DNA of 64,000 nt from CAZSRX01 sp964609675 [NCBI: uncultured Bacteroidota bacterium] (GTDB lineage Bacteria; CLD3; SB21), in the NCBI GenBank assembly GCA_964609675.1, contig CAZSRX010000014.1, positions 20,479 through 84,478 on the forward strand. The letters are read 5' to 3'. The notes beneath the pieces were generated by a model. That model saw only the letters and a list, made by a program, of their open reading frames with translations. It was not told where the DNA came from and made no database searches. A program made the translations under genes and the position numbers. The number at the start of each line of letters is the position of its first letter. Positions within the stretch are counted from its first letter, which is position 1. Positions 36,618 to 45,966 of the stretch are shown one piece after another.

Positions 36618-39600
36618 ATGCGTCTTAATACAACTAACTTATTGGGATTGCTTATGAAAATAAAGAAATATGGGATCTGTCTGTTGCTGGCCGCGTGGTG
36701 GTTCGGCGGTACGTGGACTGCGCTGACCGCCCAGCAAATCCCGGGAAATTCAGCCGATACATCCGCTCTGGAAACGATTTCCAGCGAGGATCTGCTCCAG
36801 CTCAAGGAAGAACTGGAACTAAAGAAAAACCGGCTGGAAATAGAACGCCTGGACTTGCTGGACAAAGGATTGAAACAGAGTAAGGAATATCTGGAAAAGC
36901 ATGACCGGAGTTCCGGTACCACTGCCCTGGTGCTGCTCCAACGGGCCGAGTATCTGTTTACAGTACTGGACGACCAGTTTGCCATTATGGTGGATTCCGT
37001 ATTCCAGGAAAACGACCGGCGGCTGAAGAAATTTGACCAGGAGCGGGAAACCAAACGTGCGGAACTGGTCGCTCAGGGAAAAGATGAAAAACAAATCGAG
37101 GAGATTTTATCTCAAATGCAGCAGCCCCCGTTGCTTCAGGATCCCGAGAAAGATTATTCGGAAATACTGTCCACCTATCAGCAGTTAGTGGACAATTTTC
37201 CCGAAAGCCAGTATGTCGTCGATGCGATGTATAATATTGCATTCATTAAGGAGCAGGAAGGCAAGCAACTTCGGAGCCGCGAACTGAATTCGGAAGAATC
37301 GGACGGACGCTGGGCCCGTGAAGGCGACCGTCGCCAGAAGGAAGCGCTTAAATATTATGAAGACTTAGCCCGCCGGTTCCCCGACAGTAAATACGCCGCC
37401 GAATCCTACAACCGCATCGGAGCGTATTATTTCGCCAAAGGCGGCGAGGAAGAACTCAATAAGGCCATCAAGAATTTCAGTAAGGTGCTCGATTATCCCA
37501 ATTCGGCGCGTTTTCAGGAAGCGGTATATCAGCTGGCTTGGACACATTACCGTTTGGGCAATTATCCACAGGCCATCAGCTACTTCACCTATCTGGTGGA
37601 TGATGTGGATTCTTCGAAGCATTATAATGTCGGCGCGCAGGAACTGGACGTGGAGGCCATCACCTACATTGGCATCAGCTTTAACCGCTGGGCCGAACAA
37701 ATAGACCTGGCTCAGGGTACCAACGAAGGCGGCTACCGGCTTATCCGATCCTATATTGATGAGGCGAAACTCAACGACAAACGCTACGCGCCGGATATCA
37801 TGTGGGCGCTGGGCGAATCCTATTTTATGGAACAAAAGGACACTCTGGCCACTTATGCTTACAATGAACTGCTGAAAAGTTTCCCGATGTACTGGCGCGC
37901 GCCGGACAGTGAAAAGCGTATTATCGACATTTACGAGCGCCTGCTGGGAGCAGCGACAGACGTAAACAAGAAAAAAATGCTCCGCGACAGCATGATCGTT
38001 CATCGGTTCAAACTTTACGAGGCCTATAAACCTAACAGCCCCTGGTCGCTGGCCCAGAAAGATGTCGAACGCGTGCGGCTGGGCAATAAAATGGCGCGCG
38101 ACGTATTGGTGGACAACATTCTGTATTACTACGATGAAGCGGCCATTACCATGGACATTAATAATTACAAAATCGCAATGGATTACAGCGCCCAGTTCAT
38201 CAGTTATTTCCCGGTGGATACGCTGGCGTATTTTTTCCATTACAATTTGGCTCAAATTCAATATGTTTATTTCGGCCTGCTGGATTCCGCCTATGAAAAC
38301 TATGTCAAAGTGGCGACGACGTATCCCTTTGATTTGTACCGATATAAATCAGCTGTCAACGCCTATGTGATTGCCGATTCCCTATATCGGAAAGCGCCCT
38401 ATAAAAAACCGGCCAACGTGCCGAGCGACAGCATTATACCGCTGACACCCGGCGAGGAAAAACTAATCGATGCTATTGATAATTACGCCCGGCTTTTCCC
38501 GGATACCGTGCAGGAATTTCCGATGGACTCCCTGGATAAAGAAAACCCGAAACTGGGACGGCCCGGCTTTAAAACCCCGGACTTTCTTGCGCAGGCCGGT
38601 ATGATTTATTATGATCATAACAATTTCCGGAGATCCAGCCAGTATTTCAATACGATTGTGACCCGTTATCAGTTCAGCGATAAGGTTAACGTATCCGAAA
38701 AATACCTGATGTACACCTATTATGACCGCAAGGATTACCGAAGCGCCGAAATCGTAGCGCGCCGCATTTATGAAAGCCCCACTTCTTCCGAAGAGCAGAA
38801 GGCCGACGCGGTGAAGACAATGTTTGTTTCTATCTTTTATCATGCGGAAAATTTCAGAGCGAAAAAAGAGCCGGCCAAGGCCGCGAGGGAATTTTACCGC
38901 GCGTTTGAAGAGGGCCGGAAGCTCCGGTATTCCAAACAGGAAGACGTCGCGATCGCGCTTTTTAACGCCGGCGACGAATATGTGAAAAGCAAGGAACTGA
39001 AACGGGCCGTGAAGACCTATGAAACCTACGCCGACACGTTCCCTGATTCCAAATACGCGCCCAACGCGCTTTATAACGTGCAGTCCCTCTATGCCGAAAT
39101 GAAGGAATACGAATCCGCTTACAAACAAGCCGAACGCTTAGCGGACCGCTACCCGAATTTCTCGGAAGATGAAGGACGCATCAACGCCATGATAGTTCTG
39201 TATAACGCCGAATATTACACGGAACAAGCCGCCAATCGCGCGGACCTGGTGGACGATACCGTCAAAGCCAAAGCGATGAATTACGAAGCGATCCGCTTAA
39301 GCGAAAAATTCGTCAAACGCTATCCCAAGTCTGAGTACACAACCGAAATGGATTTCGGAATCGCCAAACTTCTGTTTAAGGTCAATGAGGAAGACCGCGC
39401 CTACCGGAAATACGAGGAGTTTGCCAAACTGTATCCTAATGACAAGCGGAATGTGGAATCCTACTACCGCATCGGCATGAATCACCTGAGCCGCAACCGC
39501 CGGAATGAGGCCATTGCCGCATTTACCGAAGCCAAGCGCAAAAGCGACGACCTGAAGCGGCAGAAGCTCGACAACAACCGCTATTTTTCTTCCGAAGCCG

Positions 39601-41915
39601 TGTACGAACTGGCGCGTATGAAATATGAGGATTTCGAAAAGATCCATCTTAAGTTTCCGAATGTGGAATACAAGGAAGATAAGAAACTCGCCATGGTCAA
39701 GGAGTTGATTGTTCTTTATGAATCCATCACCGACTATGCGCAGATCCGCACGTATGAAGCGGCTTATAAGCGCGGTTATGTGCGCGAGCAGTTCGGAGAC
39801 GCCCTGCAGAACAAGGAGTTCAAGTTCGATAAAAAGAATATCGCCAAGCAGATCCTGGCACAGAAAGACGTGTACAAAGGTTCAGCCAACGCCTACCGCG
39901 GCGCCATTGACGAATATAACAATTCTTATAAATTTTTAGATAAGGCTCTCAATAAACTCAAGGAAGAGGAAGCGGCTATAATTGATTCAGTGAAAAAACT
40001 ATATCCGAACAACAAAGATTCAGCCAATATGGCTATCCGCTGGGCCATTGAGGGGCGCACCGCGCGGGAAAAGGAATACTCTATCAAAAAGCAGAAAGAA
40101 CTGGCTGTAATGTACCGCGACCTCTCACGATCCCGCATTTCCCGCATGATCTATTCCATGGCCAATTCTCAGAAACTGATTTTGGATGCCTATATCAATG
40201 CGCCGGTAGTCGCAGAATACGGAACCATTGATTATATCGCAGAAAAATTCGGAATTCTTAACACCTTAGTGGGCCCGGCGGTCAAGGAGGCCACCCTGGC
40301 GTTTGAAAAAGCGGTCAAAGAGGCGGACTCGCTTGGTTTCAATGATAAGTATACCAATGAGTCCCGGAGAAACATCGTACGCATTTCAAGCGTGATACCT
40401 ACGGAACTGTCCCGCCTTTCGTTTACCGTGCTTGACCAATACCGCCTGAAGTCGGAATATTACCGCAAAATTGCCAACGCCGGTGAAAATTACGTGGATC
40501 CGGTTACTAAAAAAGGGTTTTACGACCGCGATATGTTTTATGATATTCCGGCGATTATGAACGTATTCATTACGCAGTACGCCGGGCCGTTCAGCGCGCA
40601 GGCGGTTAAGTCCTATACCAATGCCGTCCAGCAGGCAAAGGAAAAAAACATGTTTGATGAAGACGCGCGCCAAATTCTGCGTGAAGAGTTGAACTTTGCC
40701 TATGAGTTTGCGCGGCTCAACTATATCGAAGCGGATACGGCCGACTATTACAACAAGAAATATTCCGAAATATTCTTTGCCAATGAAGGCAAAGATGAAT
40801 TTGCCTATTTTTCAGATGCCAGCGATACCTACAGCCAGTCGCTGGGTTTCACCCGCGAAAATGCGCGTACCGTGCTGACTGAGGCCTTCAACGCGGCGTA
40901 TGACCTTGGCCTGATTACGCTGGAGCAGGATCCCGAAGGAGCCCAGGGCGAACAGATAGCCAAGACCAATGATGTATACGCCAAGCGCATCATTGCGATG
41001 CTCGGAAAATACGACGAGTATTACGCCAAACTGCTCAAACTGAAATCTTTAACCAAGACGTATGCATCGAATTATACCGACTGGCTATCGTCCAATGTAT
41101 ATAACGGCGTGTGGCAAACCACCGGTTTCAACGACGCCGCATGGTACCCGGCAGCGCCTCCGCCGAATACGGCTATGGTTCCTCACGAAATTCTGGACGC
41201 CAACAAAGCGTATCCGCTGTGGCTCGGGCTCGGTCAGACCTATACGCTGCCGGTGCTTCCGGAAGTTATTAAAGAGGTCATTGAGAAGAAAGCGACCGTG
41301 GATACGGCCGGGACGGGTGGTTCCGGAGCCGGCACCGATTCATCCGGCATAGGCAGCGGTGCCAACGCGGATACCTCCTCGACGACTGCTCCCAAAGATA
41401 CGGCGGCAACCGAAGAAAACGTGGAGTCCTATTATGTTAACGGCGTACGCCTGTCCGGCTTTACCATGATAGCCGATACGGTCGCGCGGCGCATTTTCAC
41501 GCAAGATGAAATTAAACGACAGCTGGATACCGCCAAGACCGTGTATTTCCGGTTCAAATTTGACATTCCCGGCGTGCCGCAATCCGGAAAAGTCTATGTA
41601 GCCTGCGATGGTTACTATGAATTTTATATAAACGGCGTATTCATGGGATCCACTCAGGCCGAGCCTGAAGATACCAAGGGCGATTCGCTGGAGCTTACGG
41701 AATTGTTTTCAGAAAACTTCGCTCAGGGTAAAAACGTGTTAGCCATTCTGGTCAGGGATAATGTATCCCGAAAAGAACACTACGGTATTCGGGTAGTTAT
41801 GACCGTTACGGAAGTGGAAGACGCTACAGCCGAATTTGCCGAGCCGCCGTTACCCAAAGGCGACGCGCTTAAGAACGCGCTGTACCGCCGTGGTCGCGTC
41901 AGTACAACCAAATAA
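36618..41915 (+). CDS. Giant exported TPR protein with C-terminal beta-sandwich domain
   Basis: 1765 residues, starting 9 bp after the previous gene (AAAGGA site). An ATG 12 codons in (36654) would also give a signal peptide, which ends Leu-Thr-Ala-Gln. Many TPR-type repeats are recognisable, for example YPNSARFQEAVYQLAWTHYR, YAPNALYNVQSLYAEMKEYE and RNVESYYRIGMNHLSRNRRN. Coiled coils lie between them and a Gly/Thr/Ser linker at about 1560-1600. A C-terminal galactose-binding-like beta-sandwich covers about 1610-1735 (VYVACDGYYEFYINGVFMGS). It resembles the large TPR proteins that accompany gliding or secretion motors. Its role is inferred from context only. Confidence 0.85.
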   Translation: MRLNTTNLLGLLMKIKKYGICLLLAAWWFGGTWTALTAQQIPGNSADTSALETISSEDLLQLKEELELKKNRLEIERLDLLDKGLKQSKEYLEKHDRSSGTTALVLLQRAEYLFTVLDDQFAIMVDSVFQENDRRLKKFDQERETKRAELVAQGKDEKQIEEILSQMQQPPLLQDPEKDYSEILSTYQQLVDNFPESQYVVDAMYNIAFIKEQEGKQLRSRELNSEESDGRWAREGDRRQKEALKYYEDLARRFPDSKYAAESYNRIGAYYFAKGGEEELNKAIKNFSKVLDYPNSARFQEAVYQLAWTHYRLGNYPQAISYFTYLVDDVDSSKHYNVGAQELDVEAITYIGISFNRWAEQIDLAQGTNEGGYRLIRSYIDEAKLNDKRYAPDIMWALGESYFMEQKDTLATYAYNELLKSFPMYWRAPDSEKRIIDIYERLLGAATDVNKKKMLRDSMIVHRFKLYEAYKPNSPWSLAQKDVERVRLGNKMARDVLVDNILYYYDEAAITMDINNYKIAMDYSAQFISYFPVDTLAYFFHYNLAQIQYVYFGLLDSAYENYVKVATTYPFDLYRYKSAVNAYVIADSLYRKAPYKKPANVPSDSIIPLTPGEEKLIDAIDNYARLFPDTVQEFPMDSLDKENPKLGRPGFKTPDFLAQAGMIYYDHNNFRRSSQYFNTIVTRYQFSDKVNVSEKYLMYTYYDRKDYRSAEIVARRIYESPTSSEEQKADAVKTMFVSIFYHAENFRAKKEPAKAAREFYRAFEEGRKLRYSKQEDVAIALFNAGDEYVKSKELKRAVKTYETYADTFPDSKYAPNALYNVQSLYAEMKEYESAYKQAERLADRYPNFSEDEGRINAMIVLYNAEYYTEQAANRADLVDDTVKAKAMNYEAIRLSEKFVKRYPKSEYTTEMDFGIAKLLFKVNEEDRAYRKYEEFAKLYPNDKRNVESYYRIGMNHLSRNRRNEAIAAFTEAKRKSDDLKRQKLDNNRYFSSEAVYELARMKYEDFEKIHLKFPNVEYKEDKKLAMVKELIVLYESITDYAQIRTYEAAYKRGYVREQFGDALQNKEFKFDKKNIAKQILAQKDVYKGSANAYRGAIDEYNNSYKFLDKALNKLKEEEAAIIDSVKKLYPNNKDSANMAIRWAIEGRTAREKEYSIKKQKELAVMYRDLSRSRISRMIYSMANSQKLILDAYINAPVVAEYGTIDYIAEKFGILNTLVGPAVKEATLAFEKAVKEADSLGFNDKYTNESRRNIVRISSVIPTELSRLSFTVLDQYRLKSEYYRKIANAGENYVDPVTKKGFYDRDMFYDIPAIMNVFITQYAGPFSAQAVKSYTNAVQQAKEKNMFDEDARQILREELNFAYEFARLNYIEADTADYYNKKYSEIFFANEGKDEFAYFSDASDTYSQSLGFTRENARTVLTEAFNAAYDLGLITLEQDPEGAQGEQIAKTNDVYAKRIIAMLGKYDEYYAKLLKLKSLTKTYASNYTDWLSSNVYNGVWQTTGFNDAAWYPAAPPPNTAMVPHEILDANKAYPLWLGLGQTYTLPVLPEVIKEVIEKKATVDTAGTGGSGAGTDSSGIGSGANADTSSTTAPKDTAATEENVESYYVNGVRLSGFTMIADTVARRIFTQDEIKRQLDTAKTVYFRFKFDIPGVPQSGKVYVACDGYYEFYINGVFMGSTQAEPEDTKGDSLELTELFSENFAQGKNVLAILVRDNVSRKEHYGIRVVMTVTEVEDATAEFAEPPLPKGDALKNALYRRGRVSTTK

Positions 41916-41931
41916 ACCAAGGAGTATGACG

Positions 41932-42414
41932 ATGCAGTTTTTTAAATTCTGTTTACTCACCGGAGCGCTTTTACTGGCCTTCGGAAGCCTAACCGCCCGT
42001 ATTGAAGCGCAGGAAGTCAAACATCCCGATATGGAAACGTTTATCACCGAATCCGGTGATGAAATTATAGTGATTGCCGGCACACAGACACCGATTAATC
42101 CGGATCTTTACGATGTCAAAGAAGAAGAGGGGCCGAAAGGGCCTATTCTGGTTGTCTATTACCGGCCCACCGGCGAAATGGTAACCTTGTTCGGCAAGAC
42201 TACCATTAAGGGCAAAGTGGAAGGTCCCGGCGTAACTCTGTTTCCGCAGCGCGTCCCGCCGCAGATTGAAAAGGTCATCGGGCAGAAGTCATACGACCGG
42301 GATATCAAACGCCGCTATTTGGAATTGATTTATTTTGACAAATTTGATTTGATGAATCCCGATAAAATTAATCTTGGGGAAATCAATGAAATTTTGAAGC
42401 GGCGAAGGAACTAA
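41932..42414 (+). CDS. Small secreted protein of the motor cluster
   Basis: 160 residues, start at the second of two in-frame ATGs (41926, 41932), which is better spaced from AAGGAG. Signal peptide residues 1-27 (RIEAQ). The mature protein has a beta-rich first half and a basic helical tail ending KRRRN. Not recognised. It starts 16 bp after the giant TPR gene and is the last gene before a 203-bp gap, so it belongs to that transcript. Confidence 0.8.
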   Translation: MQFFKFCLLTGALLLAFGSLTARIEAQEVKHPDMETFITESGDEIIVIAGTQTPINPDLYDVKEEEGPKGPILVVYYRPTGEMVTLFGKTTIKGKVEGPGVTLFPQRVPPQIEKVIGQKSYDRDIKRRYLELIYFDKFDLMNPDKINLGEINEILKRRRN

Positions 42415-42481
42415 ACGGTCAGGCCTTTTCATCGGAAGCTATCTTTTCCCATGCGTGTATAAGGCGCCAATCAAAAACCAC

Positions 42482-42509
42482 TTGCATTTATTATTTTTGT
42501 TTGTATATT
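42482..42509 (+). promoter_or_regulatory. Candidate promoter of the exbB/exbD/agmX-like operon
   Basis: TTGCAT, 16-base spacer, TATATT, about 108 bases before the ExbB-like start. It lies in the AT-rich gap that separates the TPR genes from the motor genes. Consensus-based, so tentative. Confidence 0.35.
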
Positions 42510-42617
42510 AATTTTATTAGATATGCTATGTGTCATATTTTGTTCTTTTTCCAATTTTGTAAATTAATTAACCTATAAATCACAGGGAATTTCTCGAACT
42601 TAACTGGAGGTCGATTC

Positions 42618-43457
42618 ATGAAAAGAAATTTGACATTAGGGTTATTGAGCATTGCAGTAATGCTTATGGTAACCACGGTGATGAGTGGTGTTTCCGCACC
42701 GGTTTTTGCCAACCACACTGTTTCCATCTGGCAGGAAGGCGGCGCTGAGGGTGGCGAAGCTGGGGCGGCTCCGGAAGAGAAAACCGGCGTAGGTATTTTC
42801 TTCTCCAAATTCTTCAACTCGTTTAAATGGGCTGAAGACGGCAGTATGTATATGTGGCTTATCGGCTTGATGGCGGTTTTTTCCATATCCTTGATGGTCG
42901 AGCGCATGTATTTCATATATGTTCGTTCGAATGTGGACGCGCCGAAATTTATGGCTGAGATTCGTAAACTGGTTGCCGGCGGTAATCTCAAGAAAGCCAT
43001 CGCCCTGTGTGAAACCGCAAAAGACAAAGCCCTGCCCTCCGTCGTGCTCGCCGGTTTGAAAAAAGCCGCTGAGAAAGAAGGCGGCCAGGTGGACTTCCGC
43101 GCTATCCAGAACGCTGTGGACGAAGGTACGCTGGAAATCATACCCAAGCTGACCGAACGTTCCGGGTTTATCGCCATGATCGCCAATGTCGCGACGCTTC
43201 TGGGTCTGATGGGTACGGTGTACGGTCTGATCCTTGCCTTCGCGGCCGTCGGTGATCCCGCCATGCCCGAAGACAAAAAAGCGCTCGTTCTGGCCGGTGG
43301 TATCTCCGCCGCTATGCAGACAACTATCTGGGGTCTGAGCGTGGCGATTCCCTCTATTGTTGTTTATACCATTATCATCGCCAAAACGTCCAAGATCATC
43401 GACGAAATGGATGAGCACATGGTGAAACTAATCAACCTGATGGTCGGCAACCGTTAA
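42618..43457 (+). CDS. ExbB/TolQ/MotA-type proton channel subunit
   Basis: 279 residues. An extra N-terminal hydrophobic segment that looks like a signal peptide (1-31) and an acidic Gly-rich stretch precede the usual fold: a membrane helix at about 75-95, a cytoplasmic helical region (IRKLVAGGNLKKAIALCE) and two more helices, at about 185-210 (ANVATLLGLMGTVYGLILAF, the proton-channel signature) and 225-255. It should form the pentameric stator ring with the ExbD-like proteins encoded next. GGAGGT precedes the ATG. Confidence 0.93.
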   Translation: MKRNLTLGLLSIAVMLMVTTVMSGVSAPVFANHTVSIWQEGGAEGGEAGAAPEEKTGVGIFFSKFFNSFKWAEDGSMYMWLIGLMAVFSISLMVERMYFIYVRSNVDAPKFMAEIRKLVAGGNLKKAIALCETAKDKALPSVVLAGLKKAAEKEGGQVDFRAIQNAVDEGTLEIIPKLTERSGFIAMIANVATLLGLMGTVYGLILAFAAVGDPAMPEDKKALVLAGGISAAMQTTIWGLSVAIPSIVVYTIIIAKTSKIIDEMDEHMVKLINLMVGNR

Positions 43458-43467
43458 ACTCTTTATT

Positions 43468-43495
43468 ATCAATTATCTTATTGGCGATAATTGAT
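43468..43495 (+). promoter_or_regulatory. Intercistronic hairpin between exbB-like and first exbD-like gene
   Basis: Perfect 10-bp inverted repeat ATCAATTATC/GATAATTGAT with an 8-base loop, 11 bp after the exbB-like stop. No T run, so not a simple terminator. It could stabilise or process the mRNA to set subunit ratios, since the ring needs more ExbB than ExbD. Confidence 0.5.
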
Positions 43496-43566
43496 TGGTT
43501 TAACACAAGATTACATCTGTTGAAAGACAAGAAATCTTGAAATGATCTTTATAAAAGGATTTTTAT

Positions 43567-44145
43567 ATGGCATTTAAACCATCAGCAAGACGAAGCGTAA
43601 AAGTGGAGAGTACGGAGCTTGACCTCCGTCCCATCATGAACATGATGTGTATCCTCATTCCGCTTTTGCTGAGTTGTTCGGAGTTTGTAAAAAACTCTTA
43701 CCTCGAGCTGAACCTGCCGCAATTGTCCGGTGGACAGTCTTCGGGCGGTGATAGCAAAGACAAACCGGACAAGGAAAAACCCCGTATCGGATTGAAACTG
43801 GTCATCACTGAAAAAGGAATGACGATAGCCGGTAATGCAGCCATCCTTGCAGGGGAAGGCGGCGGTACCGGTCCAACGCTCCCGAAACTTGGTTCCGGCA
43901 AATACGACTTCGAAGGCTTAGAGAAGAAACTCAAGCAAATTAAAAAGTCCATTGAAGGTAAAGGGTTTGAAGACGACCGGACGATTATTATTACGGCTGA
44001 AGACGCTATTCCTTACCAGACCATCGTTACGTCCATGGATTTTATTTATAAGTCCGTGGTCAAAGAATTGCGTGACCCGGCTACCGGTCAGATTGTCAAA
44101 GAGCCCTGGTTTACTAATGTTGGCGTCGGTAAAATCATTATTTAA
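43567..44145 (+). CDS. ExbD/TolR-like subunit lacking the membrane aspartate
   Basis: 192 residues. An N-terminal cytoplasmic tail beginning MAFKPS precedes one membrane helix (LRPIMNMMCILIPLLLSC, about 20-38) and a periplasmic domain, with a Gly/Lys-rich insert near 55-75 and a second Gly-rich loop near 98-110. In ExbD/TolR the helix starts with P-L-V-D-V-M; here the Asp position is Asn25 (codon AAC at 43639). That Asp carries the protons, so this subunit is probably not protonatable itself. It precedes a paralogue that keeps the Asp by 17 bp. Confidence 0.88.
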   Translation: MAFKPSARRSVKVESTELDLRPIMNMMCILIPLLLSCSEFVKNSYLELNLPQLSGGQSSGGDSKDKPDKEKPRIGLKLVITEKGMTIAGNAAILAGEGGGTGPTLPKLGSGKYDFEGLEKKLKQIKKSIEGKGFEDDRTIIITAEDAIPYQTIVTSMDFIYKSVVKELRDPATGQIVKEPWFTNVGVGKIII

Positions 44146-44162
44146 ATTAAAGGATTTGGGTT

Positions 44163-44669
44163 ATGGCATTTAAACCCTCAAATGCTAAGAAAAACAAGCG
44201 ATCCGAAGAAGGCGGATTAAACATGAATTCCATGATGGATATCCTTACCATCATGCTTCTGTTCCTCCTGATGAGTTTTTCCACATCCGGATCGTTGGCT
44301 ACAAAGTCTGAAGGTTTGCAGCCTCCAAAAATCGTGATGAAGCAAAAGCCGAAGAAGCAGGTGGTTATCGGAATTTCCCGGTATCATATCTTCTTCAATA
44401 AGCATGCGATTGTGGAAGTTGACAAAGTACTGGCGCAAAAAAATACGTTTTTAATTTCCGAATTAGCCGTTAAACTGGAAGAAGAAGCCAATAAGGCCCT
44501 TGAACTGGAAGACCGTTTTGGCATCGAATTCAAAAAAGAACTGATCATCTATGGCGACAGCGACATGCCTTTCAACGTGCTTTTGAAAGTGGTGTTTACT
44601 TGCGGACGCAATCAGTTCTCGAATCTGCGTTTACTGGGTAATCTGGCGAGTGTCAATGAAGTTATATAA
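44163..44669 (+). CDS. ExbD/TolR-like subunit with conserved aspartate
   Basis: 168 residues, also starting MAFKPS. The helix reads LNMNSMMDILTIMLLFLLMS, with Asp26 at the canonical proton-carrying position. A periplasmic domain of about 120 residues follows. It probably works with the ExbB-like ring and pairs with the Asn-bearing paralogue as a heterodimer. Spacing to the AgmX-like gene is 66 bp, same strand. Confidence 0.9.
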   Translation: MAFKPSNAKKNKRSEEGGLNMNSMMDILTIMLLFLLMSFSTSGSLATKSEGLQPPKIVMKQKPKKQVVIGISRYHIFFNKHAIVEVDKVLAQKNTFLISELAVKLEEEANKALELEDRFGIEFKKELIIYGDSDMPFNVLLKVVFTCGRNQFSNLRLLGNLASVNEVI

Positions 44670-44735
44670 ATATAAAATAAACCGGCAACGTTGCGCTAAG
44701 TATACCAAAACCATTAAATCGCAAGGAGGTCTGCG

Positions 44736-45806
44736 ATGAAACTCAATCAAAAAACAGAAACTGCGGGAAAGGTTAACGCCTCAGCAGCGCCTCCGGGTGG
44801 AAGGGTTTCAGCCGGAACCCGTGAAATCCGTATCGTTGCTTTTCCCAGGGAATTTCAGAAAGATTATTGGAAAACGCTCGATAAGCGGATGCTTGGAATA
44901 TTTTTCATCAACCTTGTGGTCGTTTACGGATTCCTGTTTTATCAGGCGCTACAGCCTAAGCCGCCTGCGAGTTCGATGATGAACACGCGTTTACTGAAAA
45001 AAGTGGCGCAGATCATGAAGGTCGATCCAAAGCTGCTGGAAGACATTGAAAAGAAGACCGAAGAGAAAACGGATGAGGCCAGCACAGCGTCTACCGTAAC
45101 GGCCAAAGCCAGCGTACAGGCACGAGCCGGAGCGGCCGGCCGGGCGGGTAAAGCCGCGGCCGCGAAAGCCGCAGCGGCCGGGCGGGCTGCTGCAGCTGCA
45201 AAAGCCGCCGCAGGACGCGGTGTGCTCGCGGTAGCCGGAGCGGTAGGCGGATCCGGAGGCGGTAAATATGCAGCCGTGGATTTCAGCGGTTCCAGCACCG
45301 GTCTGGACGGCGTGTTGGGCCAGCTCGGAAGCATCGGTGAAGCTGGCGGGGCCGGAGAAAAATCCGTGCTGGGCGCCGGCGGAACGGTTGGCGGCGGCGG
45401 CGGCGGTATCGACGAATTAACGGCCGAACTCGGCGGCAGCGGTGGCGTTTCCGTAATTAGCGGTCAGGCCGGCGGCGGTCTTATCGGTGTCGGACGCGCC
45501 AGCGTTACCGGTGCCGGGGGCGGCGGTGCCTCCGCGGCGGATATCCAGAGCGTGATTGACCAAAATGCGGCGGCCGTGAATGCCTGCTATACCAAGGAAC
45601 TGAAGAAAAGTCCTGATCTGAAAGGCAAACTCAGCGTTCAGATTAAAATCAACCAGGCCGGGCGTGTGGCTGGTGTTACAGTGACATCCAATACCGTCGG
45701 TAACGAAGTCAGCCAGTGCGTACAAAACAAAATCCGCGGCTGGAAGTTCCCGCGCGGCAAAAAAGGCATGATCACTGTCAACCAGACGTTTGTGTTCACC
45801 AAGTAA
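44736..45806 (+). CDS. AgmX/PglI-type TonB-like coupling protein
   Basis: 356 residues. A basic cytoplasmic tail is followed by a membrane helix at about 52-72, a helical stretch to 115, a long Ala/Gly-rich linker (about 115-260) and a C-terminal AgmX/PglI domain (about 265-356): VIDQNAAAVNACYTKELKK, LSVQIKINQAGRVAGV, CVQNKIRGWKFP and a final NQTFVF strand. The domain carries two Cys (NACYTK and SQCVQ) able to pair. In myxobacteria AgmX (GltJ) is part of the gliding machinery powered by TolQ/TolR homologues. The linker motif AAGRGVLAVAG at 158-168 is shared with the VWA protein at 5102-7123. Strong AAGGAGG site. Confidence 0.92.
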   Translation: MKLNQKTETAGKVNASAAPPGGRVSAGTREIRIVAFPREFQKDYWKTLDKRMLGIFFINLVVVYGFLFYQALQPKPPASSMMNTRLLKKVAQIMKVDPKLLEDIEKKTEEKTDEASTASTVTAKASVQARAGAAGRAGKAAAAKAAAAGRAAAAAKAAAGRGVLAVAGAVGGSGGGKYAAVDFSGSSTGLDGVLGQLGSIGEAGGAGEKSVLGAGGTVGGGGGGIDELTAELGGSGGVSVISGQAGGGLIGVGRASVTGAGGGGASAADIQSVIDQNAAAVNACYTKELKKSPDLKGKLSVQIKINQAGRVAGVTVTSNTVGNEVSQCVQNKIRGWKFPRGKKGMITVNQTFVFTK

Positions 45807-45830
45807 GCCCTATTTACATTCCTTTCCTCA

Positions 45831-45868
45831 AAGCCGTTCTGATGATTATCAGAGCGGCTTTTTTTTTG
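45831..45868 (+). terminator. Rho-independent terminator of the motor operon
   Basis: AAAGCCG(T/C)TCTGA and TCAGAGCGGCTTT stem around a short loop, then nine T, 25 bp after the AgmX-like stop. Confidence 0.9.
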
Positions 45869-45966
45869 CAGAGATACGTTATTCATAACAAAATATTTTG
45901 TCTTGAAAATGACCGGTGCTTCTTGTATTATTGCAGTCTAATAAATCACCTAACGAGATGGAGCTT

